From assembly GCA_965661055.1 (NCBI GenBank), contig CBFICS010000018.1, positions 1 through 37,615 on the forward strand: a stretch of 37,615 nucleotides of DNA, in the 5' to 3' direction. The first letter of the stretch is position 1, and every line of letters starts with the position of its first letter. The notes under the pieces were generated by a model. The model was given only the letters and a program-made list of their open reading frames with translations, did no database searches and had not been told where the DNA came from. The DNA is from CBFHSF01 sp965661055 (GTDB taxonomy: Bacteria > Bacteroidota > Bacteroidia > Flavobacteriales > Schleiferiaceae). The position numbers and the translations under genes were made by a program. Of this stretch, positions 8,884 to 16,538 are shown one piece after another.

Positions 8884-9585
8884 ATGAAAGTAGCTTATAA
8901 AATTCTGTTCCTAATAATCTCAGTCGCTATCATCGCGAGTTGCGCTTTTGGGATCAGAGGAAAAGGTCCCGTAGAAAAAAGGACTCTTGAGGTTGAATAC
9001 TTTTCTCACATCGATGTATCTGGCTTTTTTAAAGTTCATTACCGCCAAGGTCCTAATCACGAGGTAGTTCTTGCCACTCAAGAAAACCTATTTGAGTGCG
9101 CCGAAGTTACAGTTGAAGACAAAACCCTAATTATTTCTTCGGGTGAAATTAAAGAAGCCAAAGAATTGACGGTTTTTGTAACCTCTCCAAACCTTTTTAA
9201 AATTGAATGTTCTGGAGCCACTGAATTTTCATCAGCGAATAAGATTATAACCAGTCAACTTTCAATAAACACCTCTGGAGCGGCTAATGCTTCTGTAACT
9301 ACATCAACCCCAAAGCTTGAAGTAAAAACTTCTGGGGCAAGTAACGTAGACCTTACGGGTGATTGCGAAATGATGAAAATTGAAACCTCAGGCGCAAGTA
9401 ATGTAGAAGGATTCAAACTAATTTGCCAAGAAGCAAAAATCGAAACGTCGGGTGCCTCTAATGTAGAAGTCCAAGTCATTAAAAACCTCATCGCAAAAGG
9501 TTCAGGCGCTTCAAATATTGAGTATAAAGGGAACCCAAATGTAAATTCTGAAATGTCTGGCGCATCTGACATCTCAAAGAAATAA
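8884..9585 (+). CDS. DUF2807 (GIN-domain) lipoprotein with SGAS repeats
   Basis: A 233-aa lipoprotein starting at the ATG at 8884: MKVAYKILFLI leader, lipobox IASC with Cys20. An upstream GTG at 8866 is in frame but would add six residues before the signal and lies within a hairpin. The mature protein matches the DUF2807 / putative auto-transporter adhesin head-like family: an early HIDVSGFFKVHYRQG segment, then seven SGA-type turns (codons at 9211, 9274, 9331, 9388, 9448, 9502, 9556), spaced 18-21 residues apart, such as TSGASNVE. This is what a parallel beta-helix with one turn per rung looks like. Family function is not established. It is first in a tight operon, 12 nt before the phosphohexomutase gene. 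Confidence 0.85.
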   Translation: MKVAYKILFLIISVAIIASCAFGIRGKGPVEKRTLEVEYFSHIDVSGFFKVHYRQGPNHEVVLATQENLFECAEVTVEDKTLIISSGEIKEAKELTVFVTSPNLFKIECSGATEFSSANKIITSQLSINTSGAANASVTTSTPKLEVKTSGASNVDLTGDCEMMKIETSGASNVEGFKLICQEAKIETSGASNVEVQVIKNLIAKGSGASNIEYKGNPNVNSEMSGASDISKK

Positions 9586-9597
9586 CGCTATTAATAA

Positions 9598-11316
9598 ATG
9601 GAAATAACAAAGGATATTTTAGAAAAAGCCAAGTATTGGACTTCTGAAAACTTTGACAAAGACACCAGAGAGACGGTCTCTGAATTATTACAAAACAATC
9701 CACGTGAAATTCTTGAGTCATTTCATAAAGATTTAGATTTTGGTACAGGTGGAATGAGGGGAATCATGAGTATCGGCACCAACAGAGTAAATGAATATAC
9801 GCTTGGTTTAGCTACTCAAGGACTTTCTAACTATCTGAAAAAACACTATCCAAACTCAACCGATATAAAGGTGGCTATTGCCCATGACTCTAGAAATAAC
9901 TCTAGAAAATTTTCTGAAACGGTTGCCAACGTTTTGTCAGCTAACGGAATAAAGGTCTACCTTTTTGAAGGACTTAGACCCACGCCTGAATTGTCATACG
10001 CGGTAAGAAAATTGAATTGCCAAAGTGGAATCGTTTTGACGGCCAGTCATAATCCAAAAGAGTACAACGGATACAAGGTTTATTGGAATGACGGCGGACA
10101 ATTAGTTCCACCTCATGATCAAGGGGTGATTTCTGAAGTAAGAAATACCGACTTATCTCAAGTAAAATTTGAGGGAAATGCAAATTTAATTACCCTTATC
10201 GGGGAAGAATTAGACCAGCAATACATTGATGACCTAAAGAAATTAAGTTTATCAGATAGTGGTAAAGAGGATCTGAAAATTGTTTTCACATCACTTCACG
10301 GCACCGCCATTACCGTTTTACCAAAAGGCCTAGAAGCATTTGGTTTTACAAACTTCATGGATGTAGCTGAACAATCTGAACCCAACGGAAACTTCCCAAC
10401 GGTAAAAAGCCCAAATCCCGAAGAAGCAGCAGCCTTAAAAATGGCTGTTGATCTAGCTGAGAAAGAAAATGCAGATTTGGTAATTGGTACGGATCCTGAC
10501 GCTGACCGGGTAGGTATTGCCGTCAGATCAGAAAATGGAAAAATGGTTTTGCTAAACGGAAACCAAACTGCTTCTTTACTCATTGAATACATCCTTAGAA
10601 AAAACCGTGAAAAAGGTCTTTTAAGTGGAAATGAGTTTATCGCTGAAACGGTAGTAACCACAGATCTTCTTGAAAAAATCGCCAATAAATTTGGGGTAAA
10701 AACTAAAAAATGCCTTACCGGTTTTAAATGGATTGCAGAAATCATTAGAGAGCTTGAAGGAAAGGAAAGATTTTTGGTGGGTGGAGAAGAGAGTTACGGT
10801 TATTTAATTGGTGATTTTGTAAGAGATAAAGACGCTATTGCAAGCGCCCTAATTTTAGCAGAAATTGCAGCCGAAGCCAAGGCAAATAACACATCCCTTC
10901 TCAAAGAATTGAAAAGAATTCATTGCGAATATGGTCACTACCAAGAACACCTAGTCTCACTAACTAAAAAGGGAATTGAAGGCTCAAAAGAAATTGAAGC
11001 CATGATGGATGGGCTTAGAAACAACACCCCTAAATCTTTAGCTAACGAATCTGTTGAATGGGTTCTAGACTACGCAAAAGGATTGGCAACCAATTTATTA
11101 ACTGGTGATTCTGTTTCTATTGATTTACCCAAAACCAACATGGTACAGGTAACCACCTTAAACGGAACCAAGTTCACCGCAAGACCTTCTGGCACTGAAC
11201 CAAAAATCAAATTTTACATAAGTGTTTGCAACTCGTGTAACGAATCTAATTACCTAGAAAGCAAAGAGTTGCTAAATCAAAAAATTGAGACCATTAAATC
11301 TGAAATGAAAATTTAA
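9598..11316 (+). CDS. Phosphoglucomutase/phosphomannomutase family enzyme
   Basis: A 572-aa alpha-D-phosphohexomutase of the longer PGM2-like type. Motifs are intact: the active-site loop TASHNPKEYNG with phosphoryl-carrier Ser150, the metal-binding loop GTDPDADRVG, the sugar-binding GGEESYGY, and the phosphate-binding RPSGTEPK near the C-terminus. It should interconvert hexose 1-phosphate and 6-phosphate, supplying precursors for nucleotide sugars. Its place between an envelope lipoprotein and a GT39 glycosyltransferase (1 nt to the next ATG) suggests its product feeds glycan synthesis. Whether the main substrate is glucose or mannose phosphate cannot be decided from the sequence. It is soluble and cytoplasmic. 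Confidence 0.93.
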   Translation: MEITKDILEKAKYWTSENFDKDTRETVSELLQNNPREILESFHKDLDFGTGGMRGIMSIGTNRVNEYTLGLATQGLSNYLKKHYPNSTDIKVAIAHDSRNNSRKFSETVANVLSANGIKVYLFEGLRPTPELSYAVRKLNCQSGIVLTASHNPKEYNGYKVYWNDGGQLVPPHDQGVISEVRNTDLSQVKFEGNANLITLIGEELDQQYIDDLKKLSLSDSGKEDLKIVFTSLHGTAITVLPKGLEAFGFTNFMDVAEQSEPNGNFPTVKSPNPEEAAALKMAVDLAEKENADLVIGTDPDADRVGIAVRSENGKMVLLNGNQTASLLIEYILRKNREKGLLSGNEFIAETVVTTDLLEKIANKFGVKTKKCLTGFKWIAEIIRELEGKERFLVGGEESYGYLIGDFVRDKDAIASALILAEIAAEAKANNTSLLKELKRIHCEYGHYQEHLVSLTKKGIEGSKEIEAMMDGLRNNTPKSLANESVEWVLDYAKGLATNLLTGDSVSIDLPKTNMVQVTTLNGTKFTARPSGTEPKIKFYISVCNSCNESNYLESKELLNQKIETIKSEMKI

Positions 11317-11317
11317 C

Positions 11318-13015
11318 ATGGGACTCTTTAGAAAATGGTCTATTCAGGCAGCCTTTATCATGGCCTCGGTTCTTTACATCGCAGGACTTTTTCTCGATGT
11401 AATGGAGGTTGATTCTGCACAGTACGCAGCCATGAGTATGGACATGGCCAAAACCAACAACTACTTAGAGGTGACCTACAGAGGCACAGACTATTTAGAT
11501 AAACCCCCGTTGGTTTTTTGGACCTCTTCTGCCCTATTTAAACTTTTCGGAACAAGCAATTGGGCTTTTAAATTGCCTTCGTTATTATTCACTTTACTCG
11601 GTTTAATTTCAACCTATAAGTTAGGCCACCTTCTCTACAACAAAAGAATTGGGTTTGTTGCTTGCATAATTTTATTGACAAGCCAGGCTACCTTTTTAAT
11701 GAATAATGACGTTAGAACGGATACCATTTTAACCGGCGCCGTAATCTTCGCTGTATGGCAAATCATGGCATTTTTGTTTTATCATAAGCGAATTAATCTA
11801 ATATTTGGATTTATTGCAATTGGTATAGCGATGCTAAGCAAAGGCCCATTAGGCATAATGATTCCGGCCCTTGCTGTGGGCAGTTACTTATTAGGAAGAC
11901 AGAACTATAAAGACTTTTTTAGATGGGAATGGCTTTTAGGGCTAGGCATCATTGCAATTATGTTGGCACCCATGACCTATGGTCTATATCACCAATTTGA
12001 CATGCATCCGGAAAAGGAATTATTATTTCACCATGTAGGCGGCTCCACGCTAAAATCAAATGTTTCTGGTGTTGAATTTTATTATTGGACGCAATCTTTC
12101 GGAAGGATAACCGGAGAAAATGTATGGAATGACGGGTCAGGTCCCTTTTTCTTTGTTCACACTTTTTTATGGTCCTTTTTACCTTGGGCCGTCTTGGCTT
12201 TCTGGGCCATTATTTGGCGTGTGGTACATTCGTTTAGAGATGTCTTCTTGAGAAGAGCTAAACAAGAATGGTTAACCCTCGGCGGTACCCTTTTACCATT
12301 TATCGCCATGTCAATGTCTACCTACAAACTTCCACATTACATTTGGCCAACCTTTCCGTTTGTAGCCATCATTACCTCTGAATTTATTTTAAGAGTACTT
12401 TTTGAAAAACCTAGGTGGTGGAGAAACATCCTCACGGGAATTCAAGCCTTTTTATCTATCATATTAATTGCCCTTTCGGGGATAATATTATTTTGGTTCT
12501 TCCCAGGAGCGCCATGGTATGTGATAGTAATTTGGGGGGGATTAGCCATTTTTGGAGTGTATAACTTTTTTGATTCAGAGCCTGTAAACAAAGTTATTTT
12601 GTCATCTGTTTTTGTGGCTTTAGCCACTAACTCAGTCCTTACTTTTCACTTTTATCCATCGCTTTTCCCTTATCAATCTTCCGCTGTCGCGGGAAGGTGG
12701 TTTAAGGAACACAAAGTGCCGGTTGACAAAGGTTTTATCTTGGATAAGGAGGCTGTATACACCTTTGACTTTTACAGTAGAAACTTCTACCCCATTGTAA
12801 GTGAATCAAATTTCAATCCTGAGGCATTAAATGAATTTTGGGTCTACGCAGAGCCAGAAAGACTAGAAAAAATAGACCTGTCGCAGTTTGAATTACACGA
12901 AGAGAAACGGTTAAAAAGATTCCATATTACAGCGCTTAGCGGTGATTTTTTAAATCCGGAGACAAGAGAAAAAACCTTAAAAGACCGAGTTATTTATCAC
13001 TACGTAAGAAAGTAA
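11318..13015 (+). CDS. GT39/ArnT-like membrane glycosyltransferase
   Basis: A 565-aa polytopic membrane protein with a GT-C layout. It has an N-terminal span, then a first periplasmic loop carrying acidic residues (Glu30, Asp32) and the hallmark DKPP motif at 61-64 in YLDKPPLVFW, then about ten more hydrophobic segments and a soluble C-terminal domain from about residue 450. This is the ArnT / PMT-like fold that transfers a sugar from a polyprenyl-phosphate donor to a lipid or protein acceptor on the periplasmic side. The acceptor is unknown; lipid A and protein O-glycosylation are both options in this phylum. It starts 1 nt after the phosphohexomutase stop, implying a shared transcript and related job. 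Confidence 0.88.
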   Translation: MGLFRKWSIQAAFIMASVLYIAGLFLDVMEVDSAQYAAMSMDMAKTNNYLEVTYRGTDYLDKPPLVFWTSSALFKLFGTSNWAFKLPSLLFTLLGLISTYKLGHLLYNKRIGFVACIILLTSQATFLMNNDVRTDTILTGAVIFAVWQIMAFLFYHKRINLIFGFIAIGIAMLSKGPLGIMIPALAVGSYLLGRQNYKDFFRWEWLLGLGIIAIMLAPMTYGLYHQFDMHPEKELLFHHVGGSTLKSNVSGVEFYYWTQSFGRITGENVWNDGSGPFFFVHTFLWSFLPWAVLAFWAIIWRVVHSFRDVFLRRAKQEWLTLGGTLLPFIAMSMSTYKLPHYIWPTFPFVAIITSEFILRVLFEKPRWWRNILTGIQAFLSIILIALSGIILFWFFPGAPWYVIVIWGGLAIFGVYNFFDSEPVNKVILSSVFVALATNSVLTFHFYPSLFPYQSSAVAGRWFKEHKVPVDKGFILDKEAVYTFDFYSRNFYPIVSESNFNPEALNEFWVYAEPERLEKIDLSQFELHEEKRLKRFHITALSGDFLNPETREKTLKDRVIYHYVRK

Positions 13016-13018
13016 CAA

Positions 13019-14236
13019 ATGAAAATTAATGCTTTTATTTTAATGGCCTTCACTCTTCTTTTTTCCTGTAAAAATGAAGAAGCGCCTATTGTGGTAAATA
13101 TTGAAGAAGGACGCTATTTAGCCAATCTTCATCAAAATGACACAGTTGCCCTACCCTTTATCTTTGAAATAAAAAACCAAATGGTCACCCTATACAATGG
13201 GGGTGAGAAAATTGTTTGTCAAGATACATGGTTAAAAGACGATAGCCTCTGGATAAACATTCCCGTTTTTAACTCTGCTATTTCTTTGAATAACACTAAC
13301 CATGGACTTTCAGGATACTTTACCATATTAGACAAGCCCGATTACCTAATACCCATATCAGCAGAAAAAACTGAAGCACCAAGGTTTAGTAACTCAAAAA
13401 GAAAATACATCAATTTTGAAGGAAGGTACAAGACGAAATTCATGAGACCTCAAGACGATGGTTGGATTGCCTTGGGTGAATTTACTCAAACCGAAAATAT
13501 TATTTCAGGTACATTTAGAACGAACTCAGGAGACTACCGATTTTTAGAAGGCCAAGTGGAAGAAAACAAGTTTGAGATCTATGGATTTGACGGTATTACT
13601 GCATACTCGTTCACAGGTAAAATAATTGGAGATTCAATAGTAGGTACTTTTTATTCAGGTATGACGGGGGTTTATCCCTTTGCCGGTGTAAAAGATTCTT
13701 CTTACCAATTGGACGACCCTACCACCTTAACCCAACTTGTACCCGATAAAGACGAAGTACACTTTTCCTTTCCGCTGGTAGGGGTAACAGGCGAAAAAAT
13801 AATTACCAATAAAGAAACCCAAACCGGCAGAGTCACCATTATTCAGATTTCAGGTTCTTGGTGTCATAACTGCATGGATGAAACAAGGTTTTTTGTAGAT
13901 CAGTTCAACCAATATCACGATCGTGGATTAGACATAATTGGCGTTTGTTTTGAGCGATATAGTGAATATGAAAAAGCTGCTCCAAGAATTCAAAAAATGA
14001 TCAATGATTTATCTATTCCTTACCCCATGGCATTTGCAGGGAAAACAGGATCAGAAAACACTTCGGCAGCACTTCCCATGTTTTCACAGATAATTTCGTA
14101 TCCCACTTCTATTTACATAGACAAAAAGGGTCTGGTAAGAAAAATTCATACGGGTTTTACAGGGCCTGGAACCTCAGAATATGAGGCCTTTATTCAAGAG
14201 TCTGAGAATTTCATACAAGAACTTTTACAAGAATAA
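13019..14236 (+). CDS. TlpA-like thioredoxin-fold lipoprotein
   Basis: A 405-aa lipoprotein (MKINAFILMAFTLLFSC; Cys17 lipidated). Residues about 20-240 are a beta-rich domain typical of the N-terminal halves of Bacteroidota TlpA/ResA-like proteins. A thioredoxin/redoxin domain follows, with the motif SGSWCHNCMDE and redox Cys282 and Cys285 (Cys-His-Asn-Cys). A conserved cis-Pro region appears as SYPTSIYIDKKG. It should act as a periplasm-facing thiol-disulfide oxidoreductase, for example in cytochrome c or protein disulfide handling. The gene lies 3 nt after the GT39 gene and 1 nt before the Cys-cluster gene; the link of a redox protein to a Cys-rich partner is suggestive but unproven. Confidence 0.88.
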   Translation: MKINAFILMAFTLLFSCKNEEAPIVVNIEEGRYLANLHQNDTVALPFIFEIKNQMVTLYNGGEKIVCQDTWLKDDSLWINIPVFNSAISLNNTNHGLSGYFTILDKPDYLIPISAEKTEAPRFSNSKRKYINFEGRYKTKFMRPQDDGWIALGEFTQTENIISGTFRTNSGDYRFLEGQVEENKFEIYGFDGITAYSFTGKIIGDSIVGTFYSGMTGVYPFAGVKDSSYQLDDPTTLTQLVPDKDEVHFSFPLVGVTGEKIITNKETQTGRVTIIQISGSWCHNCMDETRFFVDQFNQYHDRGLDIIGVCFERYSEYEKAAPRIQKMINDLSIPYPMAFAGKTGSENTSAALPMFSQIISYPTSIYIDKKGLVRKIHTGFTGPGTSEYEAFIQESENFIQELLQE

Positions 14237-14237
14237 A

Positions 14238-14741
14238 ATGGACCCTATCAAAGAACACCTAGGTGACCTTCCCGCGAAAGCGAAAAAAGTGAAAACTGAA
14301 AACAAGGCCTTTTTTAAAAAATTAAAAAAGGTAAAACTAGGGGTTCTTGATGCCCAATTTCAAGAGGTCCATGAAGAAGTTTTTGAAAAAACAGACTGCT
14401 TAACTTGTGCTAACTGCTGCAAAACCACAGGGCCTTTATTTACTCAAAAAGACGTTGAGCGAATTGCGAAACACTTTAGGTTAAGACCGGCTGAATTTAT
14501 TGACAAGTACCTTCATCACGATGAAGATTACGACCTGGTGCTGAACAGCCTTCCTTGTCCGTTTTTAAACGATGACAACTATTGTGGAATTTATGAAGTA
14601 AGGCCTAAGGCCTGTCATGAATATCCGCACACTGACATGAGAAACCAAAAGCAAATTTTAGCCCTCACCGCAAAAAATGCAGAAATATGTCCAGCGGTTT
14701 TTGAAATGGTTGAGAGAATGAAATCTAACGCTGGGCTTTAG
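14238..14741 (+). CDS. YkgJ-family cysteine-cluster protein
   Basis: A 167-aa cytosolic protein counted from the ATG at 14238, which follows the previous stop by 1 nt; longer in-frame readings run into the upstream gene. It has a Lys-rich N-terminus, then the metal-binding cluster CLTCANCC (54-61) and a second Cys group in CPFLNDDNYCGIYEVRPKAC, plus a late Cys in EICPAVF. This is the UPF0153/YkgJ (CxxCxxCC) family, thought to bind zinc or an iron-sulfur cluster; the family's function is not established. It is the last gene of the five-gene operon. Its final 17 bases are antisense to the 3' end of the SSS symporter gene, leaving no room for a terminator. Confidence 0.85.
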   Translation: MDPIKEHLGDLPAKAKKVKTENKAFFKKLKKVKLGVLDAQFQEVHEEVFEKTDCLTCANCCKTTGPLFTQKDVERIAKHFRLRPAEFIDKYLHHDEDYDLVLNSLPCPFLNDDNYCGIYEVRPKACHEYPHTDMRNQKQILALTAKNAEICPAVFEMVERMKSNAGL

Positions 14742-16428
14742 GTTCATTGTTAAAGGTCTGAAGCAGAAAAGCAAAGGTGATTACCGCAACACAACCTATG
14801 GCATTGTACCACAAATAACCGATTTCTATATACTCTTTCACCACTAACAAATGGATAACCAATACGGTAGATTCTGCTAATATTGCCGACCAAAAAATAG
14901 CTTTTGATCTAATGAATTTTATGAAAAAGGCCACCAAGAAAATTCCTAAAATCGTTCCATAAAATAGTGAGCCAAGCAGGTTGACAAGCTGAATCAAGTT
15001 TTCAAATAAATCTGCTACAAAGGCTACTCCAATTGCTGCAACCCCCCAAGCTAAGGTTATCGCTTTAGAGGCAAAAACCTCTTCTTTAGCAGATGGCTTT
15101 ACCCATTTAAACTTTTGGACAAAATCAACCATGGTGGTTGAAGCCAGTGCATTGAGTTCTCCTGCGGTTGAACTCATGGCTGCAGAAAAAATAACGGCCA
15201 ATAATATTCCAATAATTCCATGCGGAAGATTGTCAAGCACAAAGGTTAAAAAGACATAATCAGAATCTTTTGTTTCTATTTCTGGAGCTAGAGAACTGAT
15301 GGTTTGCTTTGTTTTTTTTCTAATTTCATTCTGGGCTTCATCTAATCCTTGGTACTGAATTTTCAATTTTTCTTTTACCTCAGCATCGTTTACTGTAGAA
15401 TAGGCATTTAAGGTTGCCAACTTTTCATTAAAAACTTGTTGATGTTGCTTTTCAAGGTTTACCAACTCGCCCTTTTCATCAATGGTTTTCACGTATTCTA
15501 ATGCGGGTTCATTAAAAAATACCGGTGGTTTAGTAAATTGATAAAATACAAAAACCATTACACCTACTAGAAGAATAAAAAACTGCATGGGGACCTTTAG
15601 CATTCCGTTAAACATAAGGCCCAAACGAGATTCTTTAAGGCTTTTACCTCCTAAATATCTTTGCACTTGACTTTGATCCGTACCAAAGTAACTAAGCGCT
15701 AAAAAGAGTCCCCCGGTAAGTCCTGACCAAAGAGTGTATTTCTCTTTAACATTAAACTCCGTATTAATCACATTCATTTTTCCACTCCACCCCGCAATTT
15801 CTATAGATTCTAAAAATGAAATCCCATCTGGAATACCTCTCAAAACATAGATAAACGCTAAGGCCATACCGACAAATATGACCCCCATTTGCCATTTTTG
15901 GGTAAGGCTTACTGCTTTGGTTCCTCCACTAACAGTGTATACAATTACTAAGACTCCTACCAGTAATATCATTTGATTTAGCGACCAGCCTAATATGGTA
16001 TGCAAAATAATGGCCGGTGCATAAATGGTAATACCCGCGGCAAGACCTCTAGATATTAAAAACAAACTAGCGGTAAACAAACGAGTTTTGCCATCAAATC
16101 TATTTTCAAGATATTCATAGGCAGTAAACACATTTAGTTTATAATACCTGGGTAAGAAAAAAGCCGACACTAAAATCATTGCAATAGGCAGCCCAAAATA
16201 GAATTGAACAAACCCCATTCCCGATTCAAAAGCCTGCCCCGGAGTTGACAAGAAGGTAATGGCACTTGCTTGGGTAGCCATAATAGATAAGCCTATGGTA
16301 GGCCAACTCAAAGAGTTATCACCCTTTAGGTAACCAGATACGTTTTTGTTCACTCTAGTTTTATAGACCCCATAACTAACAATGGTTAAAAGAGTCAATG
16401 AAAGAACAATCCAATCTAGGTAATTCAT
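14725..16428 (-). CDS. Sodium:solute symporter (SSS family), downstream of PIG-L deacetylase
   Basis: A 567-aa polytopic transporter with the SSS (LeuT-fold) pattern: an early span, then ATQASAITFLSTPGQ around TM1, YEYLENRFDGKTRLF before TM3, TVSGGTKAVSLTQKWQ, and FGTDQSQVQRYLGGKS. A hydrophilic, charged, probably helical insertion of about 90 residues lies at roughly 300-390, longer than in most family members. The start is the ATG at 16428, whose A is also the last base of the upstream small gene's TGA (TGATG). A TTG at 16431 in frame is less likely. Substrate is unknown; the operon with a secreted PIG-L deacetylase suggests an (amino)sugar or other deacylated product. Confidence 0.9.
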   Translation of the reverse strand: MNYLDWIVLSLTLLTIVSYGVYKTRVNKNVSGYLKGDNSLSWPTIGLSIMATQASAITFLSTPGQAFESGMGFVQFYFGLPIAMILVSAFFLPRYYKLNVFTAYEYLENRFDGKTRLFTASLFLISRGLAAGITIYAPAIILHTILGWSLNQMILLVGVLVIVYTVSGGTKAVSLTQKWQMGVIFVGMALAFIYVLRGIPDGISFLESIEIAGWSGKMNVINTEFNVKEKYTLWSGLTGGLFLALSYFGTDQSQVQRYLGGKSLKESRLGLMFNGMLKVPMQFFILLVGVMVFVFYQFTKPPVFFNEPALEYVKTIDEKGELVNLEKQHQQVFNEKLATLNAYSTVNDAEVKEKLKIQYQGLDEAQNEIRKKTKQTISSLAPEIETKDSDYVFLTFVLDNLPHGIIGILLAVIFSAAMSSTAGELNALASTTMVDFVQKFKWVKPSAKEEVFASKAITLAWGVAAIGVAFVADLFENLIQLVNLLGSLFYGTILGIFLVAFFIKFIRSKAIFWSAILAESTVLVIHLLVVKEYIEIGYLWYNAIGCVAVITFAFLLQTFNNEPKAQR

Positions 16429-16538
16429 CAATTAAAAGTATTGGTTAAATAGAGGTAAAAGAATATTTGTGCTACCAAGAAAATGATAACCCACCAATAC
16501 ACTTGCTTCCAATTTTTAAAAATCGGTTTATGGCTCAT
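16428..16538 (-). CDS. 36-aa single-span membrane protein between PIG-L and SSS genes
   Basis: A 37-codon reading frame on the minus strand. The protein starts MSHKPIFKNWKQVYWW, continues with a hydrophobic stretch VIIFLVAQIFFYLYL and ends TNTFN. It thus has a basic/aromatic N-terminal segment and one transmembrane helix, with the N-terminus likely cytoplasmic by the positive-inside rule. The ATG overlaps the last 11 bases of the PIG-L gene in another frame, and the TGA shares its A with the symporter ATG. Overlap on both sides fits translational coupling and not a spacer. By analogy with small companions encoded beside some SSS symporters (YjcH with ActP; DUF4212 small subunits), it may be a symporter subunit. 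No family is recognised. Confidence 0.7.
   Translation of the reverse strand: MSHKPIFKNWKQVYWWVIIFLVAQIFFYLYLTNTFN

Noticed and set aside
9255..9572. Antisense 105-aa frame over the DUF2807 repeats
   Set aside because: It mirrors the SGA repeats of the plus-strand lipoprotein (repeating APEV motifs) and has no start context or signal of its own.
10296..10745. 149-aa antisense frame in the phosphohexomutase gene
   Set aside because: The opposite strand encodes intact mutase motifs; the antisense protein has no recognisable domain and is a codon-bias shadow.
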